Below, in pieces: positions 6,021 to 11,810 of a DNA stretch of 11,810 nucleotides (position 1 is the stretch's first letter; each line of letters opens with the position of its first letter). Source of the DNA: an uncultured Bacteroidaceae bacterium (lineage in GTDB: Bacteria > Bacteroidota > Bacteroidia > Bacteroidales > Bacteroidaceae); contig CAKRMO010000014.1 in assembly GCA_934364765.1 (NCBI GenBank), positions 1 to 11,810 on the forward strand, written 5' to 3'. Under the pieces are notes generated by a model, which saw only the letters and a list, made by a program, of their open reading frames with translations, ran no database searches and had not been told where the DNA came from. Position numbers and translations under genes: made by a program.

Positions 6021-8321
6021 TCAATGCTTGCGCCCTTTGCGCCTCTTGCCCGCCGGGTGTTTCCCCTTTGGCGCGTCAGCCGCGTTGCCGGAGTTTTCGG
6101 CTTTCGCGCCATGCTCCGTAACAAGGGTGAAATCGAGCAGGCGGCGGTCAAGGTTGGCGCGCGCCACCTTTATCCTCACCTTGTCGCCAATGGAATAGCT
6201 GCGGTGGCGGCGGCGACCCACAAGCCGGTAGTTCTTCTCGTCAAACTCGTAGTAGTCGTCAACGAGGTCGCGCAGCGGCACCATGCCCTCGCACTTGCTT
6301 TCGTCAACCTCCACATAAAGTCCGAACTCGGTAACGCCGCTCACTGTGCCGTCGAATTCCTGTCCCAGCCTGTCGGCCATGAACTCCACCTGCTTGTACT
6401 TTATGCTCGCGCGCTCGGCTGCATCGGCAAGCTGCTCCATTGCGCTCGAATGCTCGCACAGTTCCTCGTATTTGGTTGCCGAGGCGGAACGCCCGCCCTC
6501 GGCATAGCGCGTGAGCAGGCGGTGGACCATAGTGTCGGGATAGCGGCGTATGGGGGAGGTGAAATGAGTGTAGTATCTGAACATCAAGCCGTAGTGGCCT
6601 ATGTTGTGGACGCTGTAACGCGCCTTCTGCATGGCACGCAGCGCAACGGTCTCTATAAGCTGCTGCTCCTTCTTGCCCTTCGCATCCTCCAAAAGGCGGT
6701 TTATGCTCCTGCCCACGTCAGCCTTCGAACCCTCAGTCTTGAGCTTGTAGCCGAAGCGCGATATGAAGGCCCGCAGGTTCTCGAGCTTAGTCTGCTCGGG
6801 AACATCGTGTATGCGGTAGGGCAGCACCTTGGCCTTTTTGCCCTTGGGCACAATGCCCACGCTCTCCGCGACGCTCTTGTTTGCAAGGAGCATGAACTCC
6901 TCCACGAGCTTGTTGGCATCCTCCTCAACCTTTACATACGTGGATACAGGGTGTCCCTTCCCGTCAATCTCAAAGCGCACCTCGGGACGGTCGAAACCTA
7001 TCGAGCCGTTGGCGAACCGCCTTTTGCGCAGTTGCTTTGCAAGGCGGCTGAGCGTGATTAGCTCTTCGGCAAACTCGCCCACGGGCTTTTCCGCATTCAC
7101 CGGCTGCGGGTGGTTTCCCGGCAGCGCGAGGTCTTCGGGCGAAGCCTCGCCGTTCTCCTCCAATATATACTGCACCTCCTCGTATGTGAACCTGCGGTTG
7201 CTCTTTATCACAGTGTGGGCAAGATGCCACGAAAGCACTTCCGCCTTGCTGTTCATCTTGAAAATCGCGCTGTACGCAAGTTTCTCCTCGTCCTGGCGCA
7301 GGGAGCACAGGAAGTTGCACAGCCTTTCGGGCAGCATGGGGATTGTGCGGTCAACAAGGTATATGCTCGTTGCGCGCCTCACCGCCTCGCGGTCTATCAC
7401 GTCGCCCTCCTTCACGTAGTGGGAAACGTCGGCAATGTGGACGCCCACCTCCCAGTTGCCGTCCTTTGTTGGGCGTATGGAGAGCGCGTCGTCAAAGTCC
7501 TTTGCGTCGCGCGGGTCGATTGTGAACGTTGTAACGTTGCGGAAGTCCTCGCGCCTTGCAATCTCTTCGGGGGTGATGTCTGCCGGTATCTTTTCTGCTG
7601 CCTCGACTACGTTTTGCGGATAGGTGTAGGGCAGGTTGTATTCCGCCAGGATGGCGTTCATCTCCGCGTTGTTCTCTCCCTCCGAGCCGAGTATGTCGAT
7701 AACCTTCCCCACAGGGTTTTTCCCCGCCTCGGGCCATTGCGTGATTTTCACCACGGCCTTGTCGCCGTTTTTCCCGCCCTTTAGGCAGTTCTTGGGGATG
7801 AATATGTCGTTTGAGTAAATCCTGCCCGCCGTTTCGAGGAAGCCGTAGTTTTTATCCACGTGCAGCCTTCCCACGAAAGTTTCGCGGCCGCGTTCGAGAA
7901 TGGCGATAACCTGCGCCTCGCGGGCGTGCTTCTCGCGGCGTGCGAGGATTGTTGCGCGCACACGGTCGCCGTTCATCGCGCCCATGCTGTTGCGTTCGGT
8001 TACGAGTATCGACTTTCCGCCGTCGTCGGGAACCACGCTGTTGTGGCCGTTGGCCTTTCTCACGAACTTGCCTTCCACCACCTGGTTCTTGCGGCTCAGG
8101 CTGTATTGGTCGTCGCGCACGGTGAGTTCGTCGGCGTCAACCAAGTCGTCAAGTATGTCGCAGCACAGCATACGCTGCATATGGGACGTTATGCCAAGCT
8201 CCTCGAAAATCTCGCGTGAGCTGTACGACTTGTCGGCATTGTTGGTGAAGAGTTCCGATAACTTGCCGTAAATTTCCTTTTTGCCGAGCCTTACGGACGC
8301 CCGCCTGCCTTTGACCTTCAT
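6021..8321 (-). CDS. rnr: Ribonuclease R, 3'-5' exoribonuclease (RNB family)
   Basis: RNase R degrades structured RNA processively from the 3' end and takes part in mRNA and rRNA quality control in the cytoplasm. The 766-residue protein has an N-terminal winged-helix-like region (about 15-75) and cold-shock-like OB domains (about 80-212, including GRLHVDKNYGFLE). The RNB catalytic domain spans about 257-602, with TIDPRDAKDFDDAL at 267-280. Asp269, Asp275, Asp277 and Asp278 match the metal-binding aspartates of the family. HFTSPIRRYPD (586-596) is the conserved end of the active site. An S1 domain follows (655-734), then a basic tail ending KGKHPAGKRRKGRKH, a common RNase R trait. Length and domain order favour RNase R over RNase II. 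The gene lies downstream of rpsO on the same strand, but a strong terminator separates them and a promoter-like sequence precedes its ATG. Confidence 0.95.
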   Translation of the reverse strand: MKVKGRRASVRLGKKEIYGKLSELFTNNADKSYSSREIFEELGITSHMQRMLCCDILDDLVDADELTVRDDQYSLSRKNQVVEGKFVRKANGHNSVVPDDGGKSILVTERNSMGAMNGDRVRATILARREKHAREAQVIAILERGRETFVGRLHVDKNYGFLETAGRIYSNDIFIPKNCLKGGKNGDKAVVKITQWPEAGKNPVGKVIDILGSEGENNAEMNAILAEYNLPYTYPQNVVEAAEKIPADITPEEIARREDFRNVTTFTIDPRDAKDFDDALSIRPTKDGNWEVGVHIADVSHYVKEGDVIDREAVRRATSIYLVDRTIPMLPERLCNFLCSLRQDEEKLAYSAIFKMNSKAEVLSWHLAHTVIKSNRRFTYEEVQYILEENGEASPEDLALPGNHPQPVNAEKPVGEFAEELITLSRLAKQLRKRRFANGSIGFDRPEVRFEIDGKGHPVSTYVKVEEDANKLVEEFMLLANKSVAESVGIVPKGKKAKVLPYRIHDVPEQTKLENLRAFISRFGYKLKTEGSKADVGRSINRLLEDAKGKKEQQLIETVALRAMQKARYSVHNIGHYGLMFRYYTHFTSPIRRYPDTMVHRLLTRYAEGGRSASATKYEELCEHSSAMEQLADAAERASIKYKQVEFMADRLGQEFDGTVSGVTEFGLYVEVDESKCEGMVPLRDLVDDYYEFDEKNYRLVGRRRHRSYSIGDKVRIKVARANLDRRLLDFTLVTEHGAKAENSGNAADAPKGKHPAGKRRKGRKH

Positions 8322-8349
8322 GATGTGAACCTTTTATGCTTTCAACCTA

Positions 8350-8380
8350 CAAAGTAACAAAAAATTCGGCTAACCGCAAC
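8350..8380 (-). promoter_or_regulatory. Probable RNase R promoter
   Basis: On the minus strand, GTTG (8380-8377), a 19-base spacer and TTACTTTG (8357-8350) approximate the Bacteroidetes pattern TTTG-N19-TAnnTTTG, with one mismatch in each box. It lies 28 bases before the ATG at 8321 and after the rpsO terminator, so RNase R can be transcribed independently. Confidence 0.55.
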
Positions 8381-8394
8381 GCCAAACCGCCGCA

Positions 8395-8439
8395 AAAAAC
8401 AATCCGCCCGCACACAGGAGAACTGCATGCGGGCGGATT
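8395..8439 (-). terminator. Intrinsic terminator of rpsO
   Basis: A perfect 12-bp GC-rich stem (AATCCGCCCGCA at 8401-8412 with 8428-8439) with a 15-base loop is followed on the minus strand by G and six T (complement of 8394-8400). It lies 34 bases after the rpsO stop. T-rich sequence also follows on the + strand, so the hairpin could work in both directions. Confidence 0.85.
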
Positions 8440-8473
8440 TTGCTTTTTTGCCGTCCCTCGGGCGGCGGTTGGC

Positions 8474-8743
8474 TTACTTGCGGAGACCGAGAGCCTTCAC
8501 AATTGCACGGTAACGCTCGATGTCGCAACGCTTGAGGTAGTTGAGCAATGCGCGGCGTTTGCCTACAAGGCGCACCAAAGACCTTTCTGTTGTATGATCT
8601 TTACGGTTGGCCTTCATGTGTTCCGTCAGATGGGAAATACGGTATGAGAATAATGCCACCTGGGCTTCGGGTGAGCCGGTGTCAGTATTGGACTTTCCGT
8701 ACTGTCCAAAGATCTCCTTCTTTTTAGCTTGATCTAAATACAT
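8474..8743 (-). CDS. rpsO: 30S ribosomal protein S15
   Basis: S15 binds the central domain of 16S rRNA early in assembly of the small subunit platform and contributes to bridging with the 50S subunit. The 89-residue length is standard. Recognisable family segments are the early TDTGSPEAQVALFSYRI, the HLTEHMK helix, the DHTTERSLVRLVGKRRALL stretch that contacts rRNA, and a C-terminal YLKRCDIERYRAIVKALGL. The start at 8743 fits a normal S15 N-terminus (MYLDQAKKKEI). The gene has a near-perfect promoter about 57-87 bases upstream and a strong terminator downstream, so it is probably a single-gene unit. It is divergent from typA. The roughly 50-base leader contains a palindrome that could serve autoregulation, as S15 represses its own translation in several bacteria by unrelated leader structures. 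Confidence 0.97.
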   Translation of the reverse strand: MYLDQAKKKEIFGQYGKSNTDTGSPEAQVALFSYRISHLTEHMKANRKDHTTERSLVRLVGKRRALLNYLKRCDIERYRAIVKALGLRK

Positions 8744-8777
8744 AGAAGTTTTTGATTAATTAATTGTAGTTCATGCC

Positions 8778-8790
8778 CCGCACGGTGCGG
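8778..8790 (-). promoter_or_regulatory. Palindrome in the rpsO leader
   Basis: CCGCACGGTGCGG is a 13-base perfect palindrome (five-pair stem with a three-base loop if folded as RNA). It lies between the promoter and the rpsO ATG, near the 5' end of the expected transcript. It could be an S15-binding leader hairpin or simply protect the 5' end; nothing in the sequence decides between them. Confidence 0.4.
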
Positions 8791-8799
8791 AAGCGGGTG

Positions 8800-8830
8800 C
8801 AAATTTAGCCATTCCCGATTAAACGGCAAA
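8800..8830 (-). promoter_or_regulatory. rpsO promoter, Bacteroidetes type
   Basis: On the minus strand, TTTG (8830-8827), 19 bases and TAAATTTG (8807-8800) match the Bacteroidetes primary sigma consensus TTTG-N19-TAnnTTTG exactly. Transcription would begin near 8793-8795, giving a leader of about 50 bases. Confidence 0.85.
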
Positions 8831-8884
8831 CCCAACTGCGCATTTTTATCGCTTATGCCCACAATTTTCCAACGAATATGCCTA

Positions 8885-8920
8885 TGTTCTACCCCGATAC
8901 GCATAATTTGGCTAACTTTG
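8885..8920 (+). promoter_or_regulatory. typA promoter
   Basis: TAACTTTG at 8913-8920 is a perfect Bacteroidetes -7 box. The -33 box is weak: only TGTT near 8885 and no TTTG at the ideal spacing. It lies 26 bases before the ATG at 8947 and downstream of the ATG at 8878, so it also argues for the later start codon. Confidence 0.65.
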
Positions 8921-8946
8921 CAGCAGTTTTTAAGGTAATAAATTTA

Positions 8947-10740
8947 ATGCAAGACATTCGCAACATTGCAATCATCGCGCACGTCGATCACGGCAAAACC
9001 ACTCTGGTTGACAAGATGCTCATGGCGGGGCACCTGTTCCGCGCAAACCAGGACACAGGCACGCAAATCCTCGACAGCAACGACCTTGAGCGCGAGCGCG
9101 GCATAACCATTCTTTCAAAAAACGTCTCCATACGCTACAAGGGCGTAAAGATAAACATAATCGACACTCCGGGCCACAGCGACTTTGGCGGCGAGGTGGA
9201 GAGGGTGCTCAACATGGCGGACGGCTGCATTCTGCTGGTGGACGCCTTTGAAGGCCCCATGCCGCAGACGAGGTTCGTGCTCGAGAAGGCTCTGAGCATC
9301 GGGCTGAAGCCCATAGTCGTCGTCAACAAGGTTGACAAGCCCAACTGCCGCCCCGAGGAGGTTTACGAAATGTCGTTCGACCTTATGTGCGCCCTCAACG
9401 CCACGGAGGACCAGCTCGACTTCCCCGTGGTTTACGGCTCGGCAAAGCAAGGCTGGATGGGGCCTGACTACAACAAGCCCACAGGCGACATAACCTACCT
9501 GCTCGACACCATACTGAAAACCATTCCCGCGCCCAGGCAGCTCGAAGGTACGCCCCAGATGCTCATCACGTCGCTCGACTATTCAAAATACACAGGCAGG
9601 ATAGCCGTGGGGCGCGTTCACCGTGGCACTATACGCGAGGGAATGGACGTTACAATAGCCCACCGCGACGGCACGCTCGAAAAGACGAGAATCAAGGAGC
9701 TTCACACGTTCGAGGGCATGGGGCACGCCAAGACCGACTCCGTGTCGAGCGGCGACATCTGCGCAATAATAGGCCTCGACAACTTTGAAATCGGCGACAC
9801 CATCTGCGACTTCGAGAACCCCGAGCCGCTGCCGCCGATTGCCATTGACGAACCCACGATGTCGATGCTCTTCACAATAAACGACTCGCCGTTCTTCGGC
9901 AAGGAGGGCAAATATTGCACATCGCGCCACATACAGGACCGCCTGCAAAAGGAACTTGAAAAGAACCTCGCCCTGAAAGTGGAGCCCGTGGCCGCCGACA
10001 AGTGGATTGTGTCGGGGCGCGGCGTGCTCCACCTGTCGGTGCTAATAGAGACGATGCGCCGCGAGGGCTACGAACTGCAGGTGGGGCAGCCGCAGGTTAT
10101 ATACAAAAACATTGACGGCGTGAAATGCGAGCCGATTGAAGACCTCACAATAAACGTGCCCGAGGAATATTCGAGCAAGATGATCGACATGGTAACGCGC
10201 CGAAAGGGCGAGATGACGGCCATGGAGACGCAGGGCGACCGCGTGAACATTGAGTTCGACATCCCCTCGCGCGGCATCATAGGGCTGCGTACAAATGTGC
10301 TTACGGGAAGCCAGGGCGAGGCCATCATGGCACACCGCTTCAAGGAATACCAGCCCTACAAGGGCGAGATAACAAGGCGCACCAACGGCTCGATGGTGGC
10401 TTTGGAAACCGGCACGGCGTTCGCCTATGCTATAGACCACCTGCAAGATCGCGGCAAGTTCTTCATCAACCCCGGCGAGGAGGTTTACGCCGGCGAGGTC
10501 GTGGGGGAGCACGTGCACGAAAACGACCTTGTGGTGAACGTTACCAAGGCAAAGCAGCTTACCAATATGCGTGCGAGCGGCGCGGACGACAAGGCGCGCA
10601 TCGTGCCGCCGGTGGTGTTCTCGCTCGAGGAGGCTTTGGAATACATAAAGGAGGACGAATACGTGGAGGTTACGCCGAAGAGCATGAGGATGCGCAAGGT
10701 GCTGCTCGACCACTTGGCGCGCAAGCGCGCAAACAAGTAA
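8947..10740 (+). CDS. typA: Ribosome-associated translational GTPase TypA/BipA
   Basis: TypA/BipA is an EF-G-like GTPase that binds the 70S ribosome and supports 50S assembly and growth under stress or cold. From the ATG at 8947 the protein has 597 residues, normal for the family. The G motifs are complete: AHVDHGKTT (11-19), RGITI (51-55), DTPGH (73-77), NKVD (127-130) and GSAK (164-167). An EF-Tu-like domain 2 (about 200-290), EF-G-like domains III and V, and a BipA-specific C-terminal domain follow; family-like segments include SRGIIGLRTNVLTGSQGEA, INPGEEVYAGEVVGEH and TNMRASG. An upstream in-frame ATG at 8878 would add 23 residues, but these are not family-like and that ATG lies upstream of the -7 box. 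The gene is divergent from rpsO and has its own terminator. Confidence 0.96.
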   Translation: MQDIRNIAIIAHVDHGKTTLVDKMLMAGHLFRANQDTGTQILDSNDLERERGITILSKNVSIRYKGVKINIIDTPGHSDFGGEVERVLNMADGCILLVDAFEGPMPQTRFVLEKALSIGLKPIVVVNKVDKPNCRPEEVYEMSFDLMCALNATEDQLDFPVVYGSAKQGWMGPDYNKPTGDITYLLDTILKTIPAPRQLEGTPQMLITSLDYSKYTGRIAVGRVHRGTIREGMDVTIAHRDGTLEKTRIKELHTFEGMGHAKTDSVSSGDICAIIGLDNFEIGDTICDFENPEPLPPIAIDEPTMSMLFTINDSPFFGKEGKYCTSRHIQDRLQKELEKNLALKVEPVAADKWIVSGRGVLHLSVLIETMRREGYELQVGQPQVIYKNIDGVKCEPIEDLTINVPEEYSSKMIDMVTRRKGEMTAMETQGDRVNIEFDIPSRGIIGLRTNVLTGSQGEAIMAHRFKEYQPYKGEITRRTNGSMVALETGTAFAYAIDHLQDRGKFFINPGEEVYAGEVVGEHVHENDLVVNVTKAKQLTNMRASGADDKARIVPPVVFSLEEALEYIKEDEYVEVTPKSMRMRKVLLDHLARKRANK

Positions 10741-10777
10741 ACGGCGCACAGACATACATTAATATATAATAAGGTGA

Positions 10778-10816
10778 CGGGGCAGGGCGGCTATCCGTTT
10801 TGCCCCGGCATTTTTT
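10778..10816 (+). terminator. typA terminator
   Basis: A 7-bp stem (CGGGGCA at 10778-10784 with TGCCCCG at 10801-10807) with a 16-base loop is followed by GCA and six T (10811-10816). It lies 37 bases after the typA stop codon. Confidence 0.75.
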
Positions 10817-10939
10817 CATATCCGCGCATTCCTGCGGCTATTTTCACGGTTCTCCGCAACTGTCTGGCAGACAACCGTTTGCTGTTTTAGTTTCGGGCTT
10901 TGCAAGACATTGGATTTCAAGCGTTTGCAACGGCGGAAA

Positions 10940-11023
10940 AAAGGTCTGATGTAGTCTGGATTATATCAGACATAATTTTTCCTGCATAGGACATAGTTTT
11001 TCCTACATCCGATGTAGTTTTCG
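10940..11023 (-). repeat. Four-unit 21-bp tandem array, copy 2 of a dispersed repeat
   Basis: This is the inverted counterpart of the array at 5739-5822. In minus-strand order its units are 11023-11003, 11002-10982, 10981-10961 and 10960-10940. The stretch 10937-11000 differs from copy 1 at two positions of 64, and weaker similarity runs on to about 10898. Unit 1 differs most: its core CTACATCGGATGTAG is a perfect self-palindrome, whereas in copy 1 unit 1 is the reverse complement of unit 2. Units 3 and 4 again form a hairpin (10944-10950 with 10965-10971) before a T-run on the minus strand. The array is on the strand of the HU gene, downstream of it, and converges with typA. Confidence 0.85.
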
Positions 11024-11066
11024 CGGTGTTTGAAAGAGGACAGTTGGTTTTTGTTTTGCGGAAATT

Positions 11067-11177
11067 GTAGGGGCAATTGCGTTCGCCCTGTAATGCCGGC
11101 GCATGAACCGCACGCCATCCTGCCGCCGCAACATTGCAAATCCGCGCAATTCCGGGCGTATTGCGATGCGCCCCTGC
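11067..11177. repeat. Possible REP-like composite inverted element
   Basis: The motif GTAGGGGC at 11067-11074 is mirrored by GCCCCTGC at 11170-11177 (7 of 8 positions complementary). Just inside are GGGCAATTGCGTTCGCCC (11071-11088) and GGGCGTATTGCGATGCGCCC, both able to fold into short hairpins around a TTGCG-type loop. Outward-facing GC-rich hairpins with mirrored ends resemble REP/BIME-type repeats. A close relative of the right-hand motif is at 11735-11751. I see no coding sequence between the ends. Confidence 0.4.
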
Positions 11178-11205
11178 GGAGGCGCAAACCACTAACTTAT
11201 TGCGC

Positions 11206-11240
11206 AAAAAAAATGCGCGGGAGCAAAACGCCCCCGCGCA
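11206..11240 (-). terminator. Intrinsic terminator of the HU gene
   Basis: An 8-bp stem (TGCGCGGG at 11214-11221 with CCCGCGCA at 11233-11240) is followed on the minus strand by eight T (complement of 11206-11213). It lies 28 bases after the HU stop codon and is a textbook terminator. Confidence 0.85.
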
Positions 11241-11268
11241 CCATAAAGAAAAATTATCATTTCCACTG

Positions 11269-11541
11269 TTACTTAACAGCCTCGTTCAGAGCGGCGCCGG
11301 CCTTGAACTTAACCACCTTCTTTGCGGGAATCTGCACTTTCTCCTTTGTTGCAGGGTTGAAGCCCTCGCGAGCCGCACGGGTGGAAACCTCGAATGTGCC
11401 GAAGCCTACAAGCGCTACCTTGTCGCCGGCCTTAACCGCGTTCTCAATGGCTCCCAGAGTGGCGTCGAGAGCCTTTTTTGCATCTGCCTTGCTGAGGGCT
11501 GCGCCTTCAGCGATTGCGTTTACTAAATCTGTCTTGTTCAT
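11269..11541 (-). CDS. HU family DNA-binding protein
   Basis: HU is a small dimeric nucleoid protein that binds and bends DNA with little sequence specificity. The 90-residue product starts MNKTDLVNAIAEGAALSKAD, the normal HU N-terminus. It continues through the dimerisation helices (KKALDATLGAIENAV) and VALVGFGTFEVSTRAAREG, has the NPAT motif of the DNA-binding arm with its intercalating proline, and ends in KVVKFKAGAALNEAVK. The residue before NPAT is Phe, where many HU proteins have Arg. The ATG at 11541 is chosen: a longer frame would begin at a TTG at 11547 and add two residues with no family support. A near-perfect promoter and a strong terminator flank it, so it is probably transcribed alone. 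HU versus a closely related Bacteroidetes paralogue cannot be separated here. Confidence 0.95.
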   Translation of the reverse strand: MNKTDLVNAIAEGAALSKADAKKALDATLGAIENAVKAGDKVALVGFGTFEVSTRAAREGFNPATKEKVQIPAKKVVKFKAGAALNEAVK

Positions 11542-11613
11542 ATTCAATTTATTTATAAAGTTATTCCTCTATGTTTATTGTTATCGTTCAAACCATTACG
11601 TGTGCCGCGAGGG

Positions 11614-11644
11614 CAAATATAAATATGTTTGTTAAATTAGCAAA
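11614..11644 (-). promoter_or_regulatory. HU gene promoter, Bacteroidetes type
   Basis: On the minus strand, TTTG (11644-11641), 19 bases and TATATTTG (11621-11614) match TTTG-N19-TAnnTTTG exactly, with the same spacing as the rpsO promoter. The leader to the ATG would be about 65 bases and is A/T-rich. Confidence 0.85.
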
Positions 11645-11769
11645 ATAAAATGCCGTTTTTTCGCCTTCCAAACCGAATTTTCTTCACAAACGCCCAAAAA
11701 ACGCCCTGCAAAAGTCATTCGCGCACACAGCAGCCGGGCATATTGCGATGCAGTGTGCCGATAATTTCA

Positions 11770-11777
11770 TAACTTTG
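11770..11777 (+). promoter_or_regulatory. -7 box of a gene leaving the window
   Basis: TAACTTTG is a perfect Bacteroidetes -7 box on the + strand, 22 bases before an ATG at 11800. No clear TTTG stands at the -33 position. The arrangement copies the typA promoter, which has the same octamer 26 bases before its ATG. Confidence 0.55.
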
Positions 11778-11799
11778 CGGCAAATTATATGAAGGCAGT

Positions 11800-11810
11800 A
11801 TGTTCAAGAC
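11800..11810 (+). CDS. Probable 5' end of a gene continuing past the window
   Basis: An ATG at 11800 (MFK...) follows the -7 box at a suitable distance. A second ATG at 11789, in another frame (MKAVCSR), would lie only about 5 bases from the expected transcription start and is less likely. Too few codons are present to name a product. It is divergent from the HU gene. Confidence 0.4.

Noticed and set aside
6024..7061. + strand frame of 345 codons opposite RNase R
   Set aside because: It is a shadow of the RNB and S1 coding region, whose motifs on the minus strand are complete.
8322..8473. Transposable element or small RNA gene between RNase R and rpsO
   Set aside because: The inverted repeat there is fully explained as the rpsO terminator, and the remaining bases hold the RNase R promoter-like boxes.
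10861..10873. Short palindrome TGTCTGGCAGACA between typA and repeat copy 2
   Set aside because: It is a 13-base isolated palindrome without a promoter nearby and without a second copy in the window, so no operator role can be supported.
11030..11635. + strand frame of 201 codons over the HU gene
   Set aside because: It covers the HU gene in antisense, its terminator and its promoter, and has no recognisable protein features.

Overview
The window looks like part of a Bacteroidales-type chromosome (Bacteroidota) with moderately high GC. Three things point there: promoters of the TTTG-N19-TAnnTTTG type upstream of rpsO and the HU gene, with related forms elsewhere; two secreted glycoside hydrolases of families common in gut Bacteroidetes (GH78 and GH106); and the divergent rpsO / typA arrangement. 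Genus cannot be fixed from sequence reading alone.

Layout. Positions 1-4932 (+) hold two closely spaced genes: a GH78-type alpha-L-rhamnosidase that is cut off by the left window edge, and 15 bp later a complete secreted GH106-type alpha-L-rhamnosidase. They look like the end of a polysaccharide or glycoside utilisation operon aimed at rhamnose-containing plant glycans; no SusC/SusD-like pair or regulator is visible here. After a strong hairpin and a doubtful small ORF comes a hotdog-fold acyl-CoA thioesterase (5260-5694, +). The rest is housekeeping: RNase R (6021-8321, -), ribosomal protein S15 (8474-8743, -), the ribosome-associated GTPase TypA/BipA (8947-10740, +) and an HU-family DNA-binding protein (11269-11541, -). 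The last bases carry a promoter and the probable first codons of a further + strand gene.

RNA biology and translation dominate the right half. S15 and TypA are divergent from a shared intergenic region, RNase R lies behind S15 after a strong terminator and has its own promoter-like sequence, and every convergent gene pair is separated by terminator hairpins.

The least ordinary feature is a dispersed intergenic repeat. It occurs twice, in opposite orientation, at 5739-5822 and 10940-11023. Each copy is an array of four degenerate 21-bp units made of an A-tract plus a quasi-palindromic core. The two copies are identical at 62 of 64 positions over their central part, with weaker similarity outside it. 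Each lies between convergent genes, downstream of a gene on the same strand (thioesterase, HU), and ends in a hairpin plus T-run. A second candidate repeat (short GC-rich inverted motifs at 11067-11177, with a related copy at 11735-11751) lies next to it. I see no CRISPR array, tRNA, rRNA, insertion sequence or defence system. The repeat family is the best candidate for something not yet described; the protein-coding genes are recognisable.
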